Shown: positions 18,984-28,551, counted from the stretch's first letter. The stretch is DNA of 64,000 nucleotides from Streptomyces tropicalis (GCF_029269835.1 NZ_JARJBB010000003.1:248001-312000); one strand, 5' to 3'. The notes: generated from the sequence alone by a model not told the origin. Numbers and translations are program-made.

Positions 18984-20677
18984 GACAGTTCCTCCTCGGG
19001 TGCCCGCGCGACCCAGGCGGCGAAGCGCTCGTCGTCCTTGCGCCCGGCGAGGAAGCGCCGCAGCACCCGCTCGACGTAGTCGGGCAGTTCGTCCGCGGTG
19101 ACCTTCAGGCCGCGGACCTTGCGGCCGAAACCGGCCTCCAGGCCGAGCGCGCCGCCCAGGTGCACCTGGTAGCCCTCGACCTGCTCGCCCCGTTCGTCGA
19201 GGACGAGCTGGCCCTTGAGGCCGATGTCGGCGACCTGGATGCGCGCGCAGGCGTTCGGGCAGCCGTTGAGGTTGATGGTGAGCGGCTCGTCGAATTCCGG
19301 CAGGCGGCGCTCCAGTTCGTCGATCAGCCAGGAGCCGCGCGCCTTGGTCTCGACGATGGCGAGCTTGCAGTACTCGATGCCGGTGCAGGCCATCGTGCCC
19401 CGGCGGAAGGTGGACGGCCGGGCGGTGAGGTCCAGTGCCTCCAGCCCCTCCACCAGGGAGTCGACCTGGTCCGCTTCGACGTCCAGGATGATCATCTTCT
19501 GCTCGACGGTGGTGCGCACCCGCCCGGAGCCGTGTGCCTCGGCGAGGTCGGCGATCTTCGTCAGGGTGGCGCCGTCGACGCGGCCGACGCGCGGGGCGAA
19601 CCCGACGTAGTGCCGCCCGTCCTGCTGGCGGTGCACCCCGATGTGGTCGCGCCACTGCCGCAACGGCCGCTCGGGGGCGGGTCCGTCGGCCAGGGGGCGC
19701 CCGAGGTACTCCTCCTCCAGCACCCGGCGGAACTTCTCGGCGCCCCAGTCGGCGACGAGGAACTTCAGCCGGGCCCGGTTGCGCAGCCGGCGGTAGCCGT
19801 GGTCCCGGAAGATGGAGACGACGCCCTCGTGGACGTCCGCCACCTGCTCCAGCGGCACCCAGGCGCCGAGCCGGACGCCGATCTTGGGGTTGGTGGACAG
19901 CCCGCCGCCGACCCACACGTCGAAGCCGGGCCCGTGCTCGGGGTGGACGACGCCGACGAAGGCCACGTCGTTGATCTCGTGCGCCACGTCGAGCAGCGGC
20001 GAGCCGGAGATCGCGCTCTTGAACTTGCGCGGCAGGTTCGAGTACGCCGGGTTCCCGACGACCCGCCGGTGGATCTCCTCGACCGCGGGGGTGCCGTCGA
20101 CGATCTCGTCCTCGGCGATGCCCGCGACCGGCGAGCCGAGGATCACGCGGGGCGTGTCGCCGCACGCCTCGGTGGTGGACAGGCCCACGGCCTCCAGCCG
20201 GTTCCAGATCTCGGGCACGTCCTCGATCCGGATCCAGTGGTACTGCACGTTCTGGCGGTCGGTGACGTCGGCCGTGCCGCGGGCGAACTCCTGCGAGATC
20301 TCGCCGATGACGCGCAGCTGCCCGGTGGTCAGCCGGCCGCCGTCGATGCGGACCCGCAGCATGAAGTAGCGGTCGTCCAGCTCCTCCGGCTCCAGGACCG
20401 CCGTCTTGCCGCCGTCGATGCCGGGCTTGCGCTGGGTGTAGAGACCCCACCAGCGCATGCGTCCGCGCAGGTCGTTGGGGTCGATCGAGTCGAAGCCGCG
20501 CCGGGAGTAGATCGTCTCAATACGTGTCCGCACATTGAGACCGTCGTCGTCCTTCTTGAACTGCTCGTTGCCGTTGAGCGGAGTGAAGTGACCCGCGGCC
20601 CACTGTCCCTCGCCACGGTGACGGCTCACCTTGCGGCGGGGAGTCGCGGCAGCGGGGTCGTGCGGGGTGGCGGCCAT
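18980..20677 (-). CDS. nirA: Ferredoxin-dependent sulfite/nitrite reductase
   Basis: A 565-aa siroheme and [4Fe-4S] enzyme reducing sulfite to sulfide with six electrons from ferredoxin. The cluster ligands are C431, C437 (CTGIEYC) and C473, C477 (CPNAC). Operon position with cysH points to sulfite as the substrate rather than nitrite. ATG 20677 is preceded by GAAGGA with 9 nt spacing; the frame is open 16 codons further upstream but without a ribosome binding site. It is the first structural gene after the leader peptide at 20813-20896. Confidence 0.95.
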   Translation of the reverse strand: MAATPHDPAAATPRRKVSRHRGEGQWAAGHFTPLNGNEQFKKDDDGLNVRTRIETIYSRRGFDSIDPNDLRGRMRWWGLYTQRKPGIDGGKTAVLEPEELDDRYFMLRVRIDGGRLTTGQLRVIGEISQEFARGTADVTDRQNVQYHWIRIEDVPEIWNRLEAVGLSTTEACGDTPRVILGSPVAGIAEDEIVDGTPAVEEIHRRVVGNPAYSNLPRKFKSAISGSPLLDVAHEINDVAFVGVVHPEHGPGFDVWVGGGLSTNPKIGVRLGAWVPLEQVADVHEGVVSIFRDHGYRRLRNRARLKFLVADWGAEKFRRVLEEEYLGRPLADGPAPERPLRQWRDHIGVHRQQDGRHYVGFAPRVGRVDGATLTKIADLAEAHGSGRVRTTVEQKMIILDVEADQVDSLVEGLEALDLTARPSTFRRGTMACTGIEYCKLAIVETKARGSWLIDELERRLPEFDEPLTINLNGCPNACARIQVADIGLKGQLVLDERGEQVEGYQVHLGGALGLEAGFGRKVRGLKVTADELPDYVERVLRRFLAGRKDDERFAAWVARAPEEELS

Positions 20678-20812
20678 GGGAATACGTCCTTCGGGACAGG
20701 CGGAAAGCGGCTCTGACCTGCGCATATGGGCGCATGGAGGAGGGTCTGCACGGGCGCGCGTCGTTGCGCGGCGGGCGGCAGGAGAAGAGGGAACGCGGCG
20801 GTGCTGGTGCGC

Positions 20813-20896
20813 TCAGCCCACCGGACAGATGGCGCTGGACATGCGGCCGAGGTCGACGTGGCGTCGACTCACCAGGGCGGTTCCCGTTCCAGACAT
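20813..20896 (-). CDS. Cysteine-type regulatory leader peptide
   Basis: A 27-codon ORF with the core SRRHVDLGRMSSAIC, ending in Cys-Pro-Val-Gly-stop, 135 bp before nirA. This core (R-x-H-x-D-L-x-R-x-x-S-A-x-C) is the signature of the leader peptides annotated before sulfur-assimilation genes in Actinobacteria. Stalling at the Cys codon when cysteine is scarce would change expression of the operon. A GTG inside the frame (VSRRHV...) is an alternative start. I could see no strong terminator hairpin between it and nirA; a weak TGCGC / GCGCA pairing lies at 20723-20738. Confidence 0.85.
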   Translation of the reverse strand: MSGTGTALVSRRHVDLGRMSSAICPVG

Positions 20897-20918
20897 GACG
20901 GAAGCGTGGCACGGCGAT

Positions 20919-20933
20919 CTGGACACAGTCCAG
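20919..20933. promoter_or_regulatory. Palindrome upstream of the cys leader
   Basis: CTGGAC-ACA-GTCCAG is a perfect 6-bp-arm inverted repeat 23 bp upstream of the leader peptide start. It lies where a regulator of the operon could bind. Confidence 0.4.
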
Positions 20934-20948
20934 CTTCATCCAAAATGT

Positions 20949-20985
20949 GGACACCCTTGTCCCGGTATGCGGAACAAGGGTGTCC
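20949..20985 (-). terminator. Terminator hairpin after the GNAT gene
   Basis: A perfect 12-bp stem GGACACCCTTGT / ACAAGGGTGTCC with a 13-nt loop, 39 bp past the GNAT stop. It separates that gene from the cys operon, whose promoter must lie below it. Confidence 0.7.
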
Positions 20986-21023
20986 TCGGTCACATCGCCC
21001 GCCGTGAGCGGGGTCCGCGCAGG

Positions 21024-21596
21024 TCAGGCCGGGTGGGCGCCCGGCCACGGGCCCGGAGCCGCCGCCTCCGGTTCCTCCTCGACCTGGGTGTCGAACAGGG
21101 TGAAGCCGCGCCGCCGGTAGTTGTCCATCGCGTGCTCGCCGTCCTTGCTGCAGGTGTGCACCCACACCCGCTTCGTCGGCGCCAGGCCCGGCCAGCGGTC
21201 GGCAAGGTCCCAGGCCCGCGCGGTGCCCCGGGCCAACAGGTGGCCGCCGATCCGCCGCCCCCGGAAGGCGGGCAGCAGGCCGAAGTACAGGATCTCGACG
21301 ACCCCGTCGCCCTGCGCCTCCAGCTCGATGTACCCGGCGGGCGTGCCCCGGTCGTAGGCCACCCACGTCTCCACCCCCGGCCGCTCCAGGTGCTCGCGCC
21401 ACCGCGCGTACGACCAGACGAGCCGGTCCGTCCAGCGGATGTCGCCGCCGACCGACGCGTACAGGAACCGGCTGAACTCCGGCGAGGGCACCTCGGAGCG
21501 GACGACCCGCACCTCGTCCCCCGGCGCGGCCGCCGGCAGGAGGTCGGCCGGGGAGTTCTGCTCCAGGGACCACGTGGTCACGGCGATGCTCGTCAT
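21024..21596 (-). CDS. GNAT-family N-acetyltransferase
   Basis: A 190-aa acetyltransferase. The acetyl-CoA binding motif A is in EILYFGLLPAFRGRRIGGHL (RGRRIG, the Q/RxxGxG/A variant), with a C-terminal YRRRGFTLFDT segment typical of motif B. The acceptor substrate is unknown. It has its own terminator hairpin at 20949-20985 and ends before the cys leader, so it is not part of that operon. The start at ATG 21596 fits the length of homologues. Confidence 0.88.
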   Translation of the reverse strand: MTSIAVTTWSLEQNSPADLLPAAAPGDEVRVVRSEVPSPEFSRFLYASVGGDIRWTDRLVWSYARWREHLERPGVETWVAYDRGTPAGYIELEAQGDGVVEILYFGLLPAFRGRRIGGHLLARGTARAWDLADRWPGLAPTKRVWVHTCSKDGEHAMDNYRRRGFTLFDTQVEEEPEAAAPGPWPGAHPA

Positions 21597-21650
21597 GCCG
21601 GTCAGGGAATCATCCCCGGCCGACCCGTGTCGATCGGCCCCGTCCCGCCG

Positions 21651-22988
21651 CTACCGCAGCGACCGGTCCACGGCGGCCAGCGGCAGCGCGAACAGCGTCC
21701 GCCCCGACAGCGACCACACCTCGCCGGTCTGCTGCCAGTACGACAGGGACCCCGTCCCGTCGCCCCAGCAGCGGTGGGAGGCCGCCTCGCCGCAGGTCGC
21801 CGCCTGCGCGCCGCGCACGTCCTGCCGCCACAGGGTGCCGTGGCCGTCCGCCCCGCCCGGGGCGCGGCCGAGATACCACTCGGGCCGCGCCGAGGGCGCC
21901 GCCCGGTACGACAGCACCCCGCGCACCCCGTCCGCCCGGCTCTCGTACGCCTCCACGGCCGGGGCCGTCCCGGCCGCGTCCACGGCCAGCAGACCGGACC
22001 GCGCCGGGTCCCGGCTGAAGGGGTAGCGCCACAGGCGCGTGTGCCGCCCGCTGCCCGCGGCTCCCGACACGCTCGCCACCAGGCTGTCCGGCGCGGTGCC
22101 GCGGTCCAGCGACAGGCCGTCGGGGCAGGGCGTGCCCGCCGCCGGCTCCCGGCCGCACGACCCGGCCGCCGGACGGTAGGCGGCCACGGCGGGCAGCACC
22201 CACCGGTACCCGTGCGCCGACCAGCCGCCCGGAACCCGGCCGACCGCGTCGCCGGCCACCGTGGCGCGCTGGATGCGGTGCAGGTCGTACACGTACAGCG
22301 CGGCCCCGTCGGCACCGGAGGCCGTGACCAGCAGCTTGTCCTGGTACCAGACCATCCCCGAGACCCGCGACCGCAGACCGCGGAAGTCGCGGCCGCCGTC
22401 CACCGGGACGGCCAGCAGGGCCCAGGTGTAGGACGGGTGCCGCGGGTCGTCGTCGTCCACGAACGCCACCCGGGCCAGCCCGCGGTCCGCGGCCGGGCCC
22501 CCGGTGCGCGTCCAGCCGGACAGGATCACCCGGTGCGGGCCCCAGCGGCCGTCGTCGTCCGCGTCGCCCGAGGTGGTCACCGACTCCGGCTCCCAGCGCG
22601 ACGTGGCCGCGTCGGCCGGGTCCCAGCAGTACGCCCGGGCCGCCGGCGGCTCCACGGGCAGGGCCCGGCGTTCCCCGGCGGTGCACTGTGCGGCGCCGCG
22701 CAGCGCGCGGTCCGTGCCGTCGAGCACCGCCGCGACGCCGACGGGCCGGCCCATCCCCGCGGCGAGCCGGTCCAGCCACCGCCGCGGCACCTGCTGCTCG
22801 GTCAGCCGCAGTCGGCCGAGATCGGCGGAGGAGGTGAGTGGCTTCAGTGCCCCGGGGTTCCCGCCGACGGTGGCCTGCGAGGCGCTGATCAGGGTCGCGG
22901 CGGCGGTCAGTGCGAGAGCGGTGCCGGCCAGGGTGGCCCGCAGTGCCCTGCCCCGTCTGCGCCGGCGGTGTCGGCCGCGATGCTTCAT
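21651..22988 (-). CDS. Secreted protein of unknown function
   Basis: A 445-aa protein beginning MKHRGRHRRRRRGRALRATL, then a hydrophobic core and Ala-rich cleavage region, i.e. a signal peptide with a very basic n-region; the twin-Arg pairs make Tat export possible. The mature part has about eight Cys, which could form disulfides, and repeated short blade-like segments (VWYQDKLLVTASG; YVYDLHRIQRAT) suggesting a beta-propeller-like fold. I recognise no family. A GGGGAGG box precedes ATG 22988 by 4 nt. It stands alone between the GNAT gene and the GAF regulator. Confidence 0.75.
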   Translation of the reverse strand: MKHRGRHRRRRRGRALRATLAGTALALTAAATLISASQATVGGNPGALKPLTSSADLGRLRLTEQQVPRRWLDRLAAGMGRPVGVAAVLDGTDRALRGAAQCTAGERRALPVEPPAARAYCWDPADAATSRWEPESVTTSGDADDDGRWGPHRVILSGWTRTGGPAADRGLARVAFVDDDDPRHPSYTWALLAVPVDGGRDFRGLRSRVSGMVWYQDKLLVTASGADGAALYVYDLHRIQRATVAGDAVGRVPGGWSAHGYRWVLPAVAAYRPAAGSCGREPAAGTPCPDGLSLDRGTAPDSLVASVSGAAGSGRHTRLWRYPFSRDPARSGLLAVDAAGTAPAVEAYESRADGVRGVLSYRAAPSARPEWYLGRAPGGADGHGTLWRQDVRGAQAATCGEAASHRCWGDGTGSLSYWQQTGEVWSLSGRTLFALPLAAVDRSLR

Positions 22989-23169
22989 ACAACCTCCCCA
23001 GGCGGGCCAACTGCGCCTCATGATCAGTACGTTGACCATGGAACAGGTGGGGTGACCCGCAGGCGATGCTACGGCAGTCCGGCGGCCCGCAGGGCGAGGA
23101 CCCTGCAAATATGCGGAAGATGTCCCCCTGCGGTCCGTCCGTGCCGCCCACGCCGCCCACGCCGTCCTC

Positions 23170-24459
23170 TCAGGCCGCAGGAGCCCCGGAGCGGCCCCGC
23201 GCCACCGTCCGCGCCGCCGAGTGCGGCAACAGGTCGCGCGGGTCGTCCGGGAGCAGCACCCCGACCTCCGCGCCCTCCGCGAACCGGTACGGGCGGTGCT
23301 CCAGGAACGCCCCCAGATAGCGCCGCACCCGGGACATCTCCGCACGCACGGTCACCCGGCGCGCCGGGTCGCCGAACACGTCCTCGGCCAGTTCCGCCGC
23401 ACTGCGCCCGGAGCGGTGCACGGCCAGCAGGTACAGCAGTTCGGCGTGGCGGGGGCTGAGGTCGTGCGACCACGGGCCCGCCGCGCCGTCCAGCGTCACC
23501 GTCCAGCGGCGCGGCCGCGACAGGTCCAGCACGATCCGCACCGGGCCGGGCCCGCCCGGCTCCCCGTCCGCCCGCACCAGCCACCCGCCCGCCAGCGGCT
23601 CCAGCGAGCACGGGCCGACCGCGGGCAGCCACCCGCGGCCCGCCGACGCCGTCCCGGGCAGCGCGATCCGCGCGGTGTACGGCAGACCGGCCACCGCCGC
23701 GGTCCAGCCGTCCCGGTCGACCACCATCGCCCGGCCGCCCAGCCGGGCCAGCACCGGTGCCGCCACCGCGCGCAGCCGCTCCAGCGACGTCAGGTGCAGC
23801 TCCCGCAGCCGCGCCTCGGCCAGCTTGGCCACCGAGCCGACCCAGGCCAGCGTCGCCGGGTGCATGGTCTCCAGCGGACCGCTGACGTCCACCACACCGA
23901 TCAGCCGGCCGTCGCGCGGGTCCGTCAGCGGTGCCCCGGCGCACGTCCAGGAGGCGAGCGCCCCCACGAAGTGCTCGGCGGCGAAGACCTGGACGGGCCG
24001 CCGCACCACCGCCGGGGTGCCCACGCCGTTGGTGCCGACGGCGCCCTCCCCCCAGTCGGCCCCCGGTTCGAAGCCCACCCCGTCGGCCCGGCGCAGCACC
24101 GCCGCGTTGCCCTCCCGCCACAGCACCCGCCCCTCGGCGTCGGCGACCACCACGATGTGGTGGGCCGCGTCCGCCACCGACAGCAGGCCCTCGCGCAGCA
24201 CCGGCAGCACCAGCCGCAGCGGCGAGGCCTCCCGCCGCCGCTCGACCTCCTCCCGCGGCAGCAGCCCGGCCCGCGCCCCGCGCTCCGGGTCCACCCCGCT
24301 GCGCAGCACCCGCTCCCAGGACCGCCCGATCACCGGCCGCGGGGGCAGGCGCGAGCGCTGCCCGGCGAGGGTCGCGGAGCGCACCTCGCTCATCATCCGC
24401 GCCGCCTGCGCGGCGTCGACGGCGGCGAGCTGCGTCACGTCCATCGGCGCTTTCGCCAC
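23170..24459 (-). CDS. GAF-domain transcriptional regulator
   Basis: A 429-aa protein resembling the N-terminal part of AcoR-type activators but without a sigma-54 AAA+ domain. After a helical N-terminus, a GAF domain spans about residues 80-230 (HIVVVADAEGRVLWREGN; GVGFEPGADWGEGAVGTNGV; DVSGPLETMHP). The C-terminus has a winged-helix-like region (LSPRHAELLYLLAVHRSGRS; VTVRAEMSRVRRYLG). In Streptomyces such proteins commonly sit near aldehyde or alcohol dehydrogenase genes; none is here. GTG 24459 has GGGAGG 5 nt upstream and is preferred to GTG 24483. A tandem 9-mer upstream could be its site. Confidence 0.8.
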   Translation of the reverse strand: MAKAPMDVTQLAAVDAAQAARMMSEVRSATLAGQRSRLPPRPVIGRSWERVLRSGVDPERGARAGLLPREEVERRREASPLRLVLPVLREGLLSVADAAHHIVVVADAEGRVLWREGNAAVLRRADGVGFEPGADWGEGAVGTNGVGTPAVVRRPVQVFAAEHFVGALASWTCAGAPLTDPRDGRLIGVVDVSGPLETMHPATLAWVGSVAKLAEARLRELHLTSLERLRAVAAPVLARLGGRAMVVDRDGWTAAVAGLPYTARIALPGTASAGRGWLPAVGPCSLEPLAGGWLVRADGEPGGPGPVRIVLDLSRPRRWTVTLDGAAGPWSHDLSPRHAELLYLLAVHRSGRSAAELAEDVFGDPARRVTVRAEMSRVRRYLGAFLEHRPYRFAEGAEVGVLLPDDPRDLLPHSAARTVARGRSGAPAA

Positions 24460-24604
24460 GGGGTCCTCCCAGGGATGGGCCACGAACGAGCGGTCCGGGA
24501 CGGGCGGTTGCGGCCGCGGGGCGGCGCCCGTCCCGGCTGTCCGAATTCATAGTGCCGCCGTCCCGGGGCGGACGGGCACACTCCGGTCACTGCGGCCGAG
24601 CCGT

Positions 24605-24623
24605 TGCAACCCTCTGCAACCCT
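24605..24623. repeat. Tandem 9-bp repeat upstream of the GAF regulator
   Basis: TGCAACCCT occurs twice, separated by one base, in the 374-bp gap between the GAF regulator (start 24459, minus) and the end of the AidB-like gene (24834, minus). The gap otherwise shows nothing. Direct repeats of this size fit binding of a regulator dimer side by side. Confidence 0.5.
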
Positions 24624-24833
24624 GGTGAACAGGCGGAGCCTGATCGAGACTTGTGCGGCGCCGCCCACGTGGCGGCCGTGGCCTCGAGCGGGCCATCAGG
24701 CGGGGGTGGTGCCGTGTCGGCGCAGCACCACCCCCGCGGCCTGACCGAAAACCGCCCGTGCGCGCGTCGGCCGCCCTGTCCTCGAAGGCCCGCCCGCCCT
24801 CCGGGCGAACGACGGGTCGGCGGCGACGGGCCC

Positions 24834-26483
24834 CTACTCCACCGGCCGCGCCCGCTCCACCACCGACGCCAGGTCGAGCGTGTGCGGGAGCGTGCCGAAG
24901 GCCGCCCCCCAGTCGCCGCCCAGCCGCGAGGCGCAGAACGCGTCGGCCACCGCGGGCGGCGCGTGGCGCACCAGCAGCGCGCCCTGGAGCACCAGCGCCA
25001 TCCGCTCCACCAGCCGGCGGGCCCGCGCCTCCACGCCCTCCAGATCGGCGAGTTCGGTCAGCAGGTCCCTGACGGCGCCGTCCAGACGGTGGTCCGCGCC
25101 GCGCGCCCGGCCCACCTCCCGCAGAAAGGCGTCGAAGGACCGCGGTTCCCGCTGCAGTACCCGCAGCACGTCCAGGGCCTGGACGTTCCCGGCGCCCTCC
25201 CCGAGCGAGTTGAGCGGCGACTCCCGCACCAGCCGCGGCAGCCCCGACTCCTCCACGTACCCGTCCCCGCCCAGGCACTCCGCGGCCTCCACCGCCAGCG
25301 GGGCGCACCGCTTCGTCACCCAGTACTTGGCCATCGGCACCGCCGGCCGCAGGAACGCCCGCTCCTGCTCGCCCCCGTCGTCGTACGCGGCCGCCAGGCG
25401 CAGCGCGAGCGTCGTCGCCGCCTCCGACTCCAGCGCCAGGTCGGCCAGGACGTTGCGCATCAGCGGCTGCCCGGCCGGCGGCCCGCCGGACGCCCGTGGG
25501 GACGCGCAGTGGTGCACGGCCTGCGCGACCGCCTGCCGCATCAGCCCCGCCGAGCCGAGCACGCAGTCGACGCGGGCCGCCGCCACCGTCCCGGCGACGG
25601 TCCGCGCCCCGCGCCCCTCCTCGCCGATCCGGCGTGCCCAGGTCCCGTCGAACTCGACCTCGGCGGATGCGTTGGACCGGTTCCCCAGCTTGTCCTTCAG
25701 TCGCTGGATCAGGAAGACGTTCCGGGTGCCGTCGGCGAGCACCCGCGGCACCAGGAAGCAGGTCGGGCCGTCCGGCGCCTGCGCGAGCACGAGGAACCCG
25801 TCCGACATCGGTGCCGAGCAGAACCATGCGCGCCCGGTCAGCGCGTAGGTGCCGGCCTCGGCGAGCGGCCGGGCCGCGGCGGGGCCGGCGCACCCGCCGC
25901 CCTGCCTCTGCGTCATGGCCGCCCCGAACAGGACGCCCGGCTTCAGCTCCGCGGGCCGCAGGGCGGGGTCGTAGACGGTCGAGGTCAGCCGCGGCTCCCA
26001 CACCGCGGCCAGGCCGGGCTCGGCGCGCAGCGCGGGCACCGCCGCGTGCGTCATGGACAGCGGGCAGCCGGTCCCCGCCTCGGCCTGCGCCCACACCAGG
26101 AACGCGGCCGCCCGCCGCACGTGCCCCGCCGGCCGGGTCCAGGCCGCGGTGAGCCCCGCGGAGACGCCCTTGCCGAGCAGCCGGTGCCAGGCCGGGTGGA
26201 ACTCCACCTCGTCGATCCGGTGGCCGTGGCGGTCGTGGGCGCGCAGCTCGGGCGGATGCCGGTCGGCCTGCGCGGCCCACTCCTGGACCTGGGCCGATCC
26301 GGCCGCGCGGCCCAGTGCCGACAGCTCGCCGCGCACCCCGTCCAGCAGGTCCGGGCGCTGCGCCTCGGGCAGACCGGCGCCGGTGTACCGGTCCACGGCC
26401 TCGGACAGGACGCGGTCGGCGGCGAAGACGTCGTAGCCGGTCAGGGGCGCCTGGCCGGTCGCGGAGTGCGTGCGGGCTGCCAT
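24834..26483 (-). CDS. AidB-like acyl-CoA dehydrogenase
   Basis: A 549-aa FAD flavoprotein of the acyl-CoA dehydrogenase superfamily, close in length to E. coli AidB (541 aa), an alkylation-response protein. N-terminal AidB-type domain (QAPLTGYDVFAADRVLSEAV), then the FAD core with PLSMTHAAVPALRAEPGL, LTGRAWFCSAPMSDGFLVLA and LGGDGYVEESGLPRLVRES; a helical C-terminus follows. No acyl-CoA metabolic genes are nearby, consistent with a protective rather than catabolic role. A TAGGTT box ends 7 nt before the ATG, so the message is probably leaderless. Confidence 0.88.
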   Translation of the reverse strand: MAARTHSATGQAPLTGYDVFAADRVLSEAVDRYTGAGLPEAQRPDLLDGVRGELSALGRAAGSAQVQEWAAQADRHPPELRAHDRHGHRIDEVEFHPAWHRLLGKGVSAGLTAAWTRPAGHVRRAAAFLVWAQAEAGTGCPLSMTHAAVPALRAEPGLAAVWEPRLTSTVYDPALRPAELKPGVLFGAAMTQRQGGGCAGPAAARPLAEAGTYALTGRAWFCSAPMSDGFLVLAQAPDGPTCFLVPRVLADGTRNVFLIQRLKDKLGNRSNASAEVEFDGTWARRIGEEGRGARTVAGTVAAARVDCVLGSAGLMRQAVAQAVHHCASPRASGGPPAGQPLMRNVLADLALESEAATTLALRLAAAYDDGGEQERAFLRPAVPMAKYWVTKRCAPLAVEAAECLGGDGYVEESGLPRLVRESPLNSLGEGAGNVQALDVLRVLQREPRSFDAFLREVGRARGADHRLDGAVRDLLTELADLEGVEARARRLVERMALVLQGALLVRHAPPAVADAFCASRLGGDWGAAFGTLPHTLDLASVVERARPVE

Positions 26484-26496
26484 GGCACGGAACCTA
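26484..26496 (-). promoter_or_regulatory. -10 box for leaderless AidB-like gene
   Basis: TAGGTT (26496-26491 on the minus strand) lies 7 nt before ATG 26483. Confidence 0.5.
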
Positions 26497-26579
26497 CCCC
26501 GCGCCGGGCCCCGGCCGCCCGGACGGTGTCCTCCCTGGTCGACGCCCCGGGGCATGAGTGGGACCCGGTGGGGCGGGGA

Positions 26580-26591
26580 TACCTTTAGGTC
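26580..26591 (+). promoter_or_regulatory. -10 box for leaderless YihY gene
   Basis: TACCTT at 26580-26585 lies 6 nt before GTG 26592; no ribosome binding site is present. Confidence 0.45.
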
Positions 26592-27761
26592 GTGCAGGCA
26601 GCAAGCGAACACCCCGAAGGGCCCTCCGGACGTCTCCACCGGGCGCGCGCCCTCTACCGGAACGTATCCAAACGCAGAACCGCCTGGCTGCTGCTGAAGG
26701 ACACCGTCAACTCCTGCATGGAGTACCGGATCCTGGGCCTGGCCGCCGAGGCCGCGTTCTTCTCGCTGCTGTCCGTGCCGCCCCTGCTGCTCAGCCTGAT
26801 CGCCCTGCTCTTCTACGTCGACGCGTGGACCGGCGCGAACACCATCGGCAGCCTGGAGCGGAACATCCTCGACGCCTCCCGCACGGTCCTCTCCGACCAG
26901 GGCGTCAGGGAGATCGCCCAGCCGATCCTGCGCGACGTCATGAAGGGCGGCCGGCCCGACGTGATCTCGATCGGCTTCGTGCTCGCCCTGTGGTCGGGCT
27001 CCCGCGCGGTGAACGTCTTCATCGACACCATCACCGTCATGTACGGCCTCGACGGCGTCCGGGGCATCGTCAAGACCCGGATGCTGTCCTTCGGGCTGTT
27101 CGTCGTCGCCCTGCTGGTCGGATCGGTCGCACTGCCGCTGATGGTGGCCGGCCCGGACGCGGTGGTGCGGATCGTGCCGTGGTCCACGACCGTCGTCCAG
27201 GTCCTGTACTGGCCCGTCGTGATCGTCCTGTCGATCGCCTTCCTCACCACGCTGTACCACGTCTCCGTGCCGGTGCGCTCCCCGTGGATCGAGGACGTCC
27301 CGGGTGCGCTGGTCGCCCTGGCCATGTGGGTGGTGTGCAGCTTCGTGCTGCGCATCTACCTGACCAGCACCGTCGAGGGCCCCACCATCTACGGCTCCCT
27401 GGCCGCGCCCGTGGCCGTCCTGCTGTGGATCGGCGTGTCCGCGTTCGCCGTGCTCGTCGGCGCCGCCGTCAACGCCGCCATCGACCGGGTCTGGCCGGCT
27501 GCCGCCACCGCGGCCGCCCGCGCCCAGAACGAGCGGGTGCGCGAGGCCCAGATCGCCGAGTACGTCGCCCGCGCCGCCGCGGCCCGCGAGAGCGACCCCG
27601 ACGACCCCGACGACCCGGACATGCCGTCCGAGTTCCCCGAGCGCTGGTCGCGCTTCCTGCCGCCGGAGGACCTCTCCGCGCGGCTGCGCACCCACGTCAG
27701 GACCACGCACGCCAAGAGCCCGCACAAGGACGACGAGGACGGGCACTCGCACGACAAGTGA
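26592..27761 (+). CDS. YihY/BrkB-type membrane protein
   Basis: A 389-aa inner-membrane protein of the YihY (formerly BN ribonuclease) family; the family is not an RNase and its role is unknown. About six hydrophobic helices are visible ([100 protein letters not shown]). The C-terminus is a charged cytoplasmic tail with a DDPDDPD run. Start GTG 26592 agrees with a -10 box 6 nt upstream. It is divergent from the AidB-like gene with 108 bp between them, so the two promoters are back to back. Confidence 0.9.
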   Translation: MQAASEHPEGPSGRLHRARALYRNVSKRRTAWLLLKDTVNSCMEYRILGLAAEAAFFSLLSVPPLLLSLIALLFYVDAWTGANTIGSLERNILDASRTVLSDQGVREIAQPILRDVMKGGRPDVISIGFVLALWSGSRAVNVFIDTITVMYGLDGVRGIVKTRMLSFGLFVVALLVGSVALPLMVAGPDAVVRIVPWSTTVVQVLYWPVVIVLSIAFLTTLYHVSVPVRSPWIEDVPGALVALAMWVVCSFVLRIYLTSTVEGPTIYGSLAAPVAVLLWIGVSAFAVLVGAAVNAAIDRVWPAAATAAARAQNERVREAQIAEYVARAAAARESDPDDPDDPDMPSEFPERWSRFLPPEDLSARLRTHVRTTHAKSPHKDDEDGHSHDK

Positions 27762-27818
27762 CCCGGAGGCCCGTCGGCCGCCCCGCCCGACCGCAGGGCC
27801 GCCGTCCCGTCCGCGCCG

Positions 27819-27831
27819 TAGCCTGACGTAC
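27819..27831 (+). promoter_or_regulatory. -10 box for leaderless AraC-type gene
   Basis: TAGCCT at 27819-27824 lies 7 nt before GTG 27832. Confidence 0.5.
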
Positions 27832-28551
27832 GTGGCAGCAGACCTCCCCGTGCGGGCGTCCGGGTACGCCGAGCGGCCCTCCCGGCTTGCCGGTGCCGTG
27901 GTGTGGACCAACGCGCCCGCGGCGGCCGGGGCCGCACCGGTGCTGCCCGACGGCTGCATGGACCTGCTGTGGGCCCGGGGGCGGCTGCTGGTGGCCGGCC
28001 CGGACACCCGCGCCCACGACCCCGGCGGCCCGCCCGCACACTGGGCCGGCGTCCGCTTCTTCCCCGGCACCGCGCCCGCCCTCCTCGGGGTCCCCGCGCA
28101 CGAACTGCGCGACCGGCGCGTCGACCTCGCCGACCTGTGGCCGGCCGCGACCGTACGGCGACTGCGCGACCGGATCGACGCCGCCCCGGACCCGGCGGCC
28201 GCGCTCGAGGAGGTGGCCCTGCGGTACGCGGCCGACGCCCCGCCGCCCGACCCGATGCTGCGCCGCCTGGTCGCCGCCCTCGACGCGGGGCACTCGGTCG
28301 CCGGGACCGCCGGCGAACTCGGTCTCGGGGTGCGCAGGTTGCACCGGCGCTCGCTGGACGCCTTCGGCTACGGGCCGAAGACACTGGCCCGGATCCTGCG
28401 GTTGCAGCGCGCGCTCGCCCTGGCCCGCAGCGGGCTGCCGGGGGCCGACACCGCGGCCCGGGCAGGCTTCGCCGACCAGGCCCATCTGGCCCGGGACGTC
28501 CGGGAGCTGGCGGGCAGGCCGCTCGGCGAGCTACTCGCCGGCCCCGGGTAG
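27832..28551 (+). CDS. AraC-family transcriptional regulator
   Basis: A 239-aa regulator with an N-terminal DUF6597-like cupin sensing region ([40 protein letters not shown]) and a C-terminal AraC HTH ([60 protein letters not shown]). Proteins of this type sometimes control neighbouring VOC/glyoxalase genes; here a VOC gene is convergent and overlaps its 3' end by 21 bp, so the two may be functionally linked. The ligand is unknown. Confidence 0.88.
   Translation: MAADLPVRASGYAERPSRLAGAVVWTNAPAAAGAAPVLPDGCMDLLWARGRLLVAGPDTRAHDPGGPPAHWAGVRFFPGTAPALLGVPAHELRDRRVDLADLWPAATVRRLRDRIDAAPDPAAALEEVALRYAADAPPPDPMLRRLVAALDAGHSVAGTAGELGLGVRRLHRRSLDAFGYGPKTLARILRLQRALALARSGLPGADTAARAGFADQAHLARDVRELAGRPLGELLAGPG

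Noticed and set aside
24834..28070. 1078-codon minus-strand frame extending the AidB-like gene upstream
   Set aside because: The part above 26483 is antisense to the YihY and AraC-type genes, and the AidB N-terminus begins at ATG 26483.
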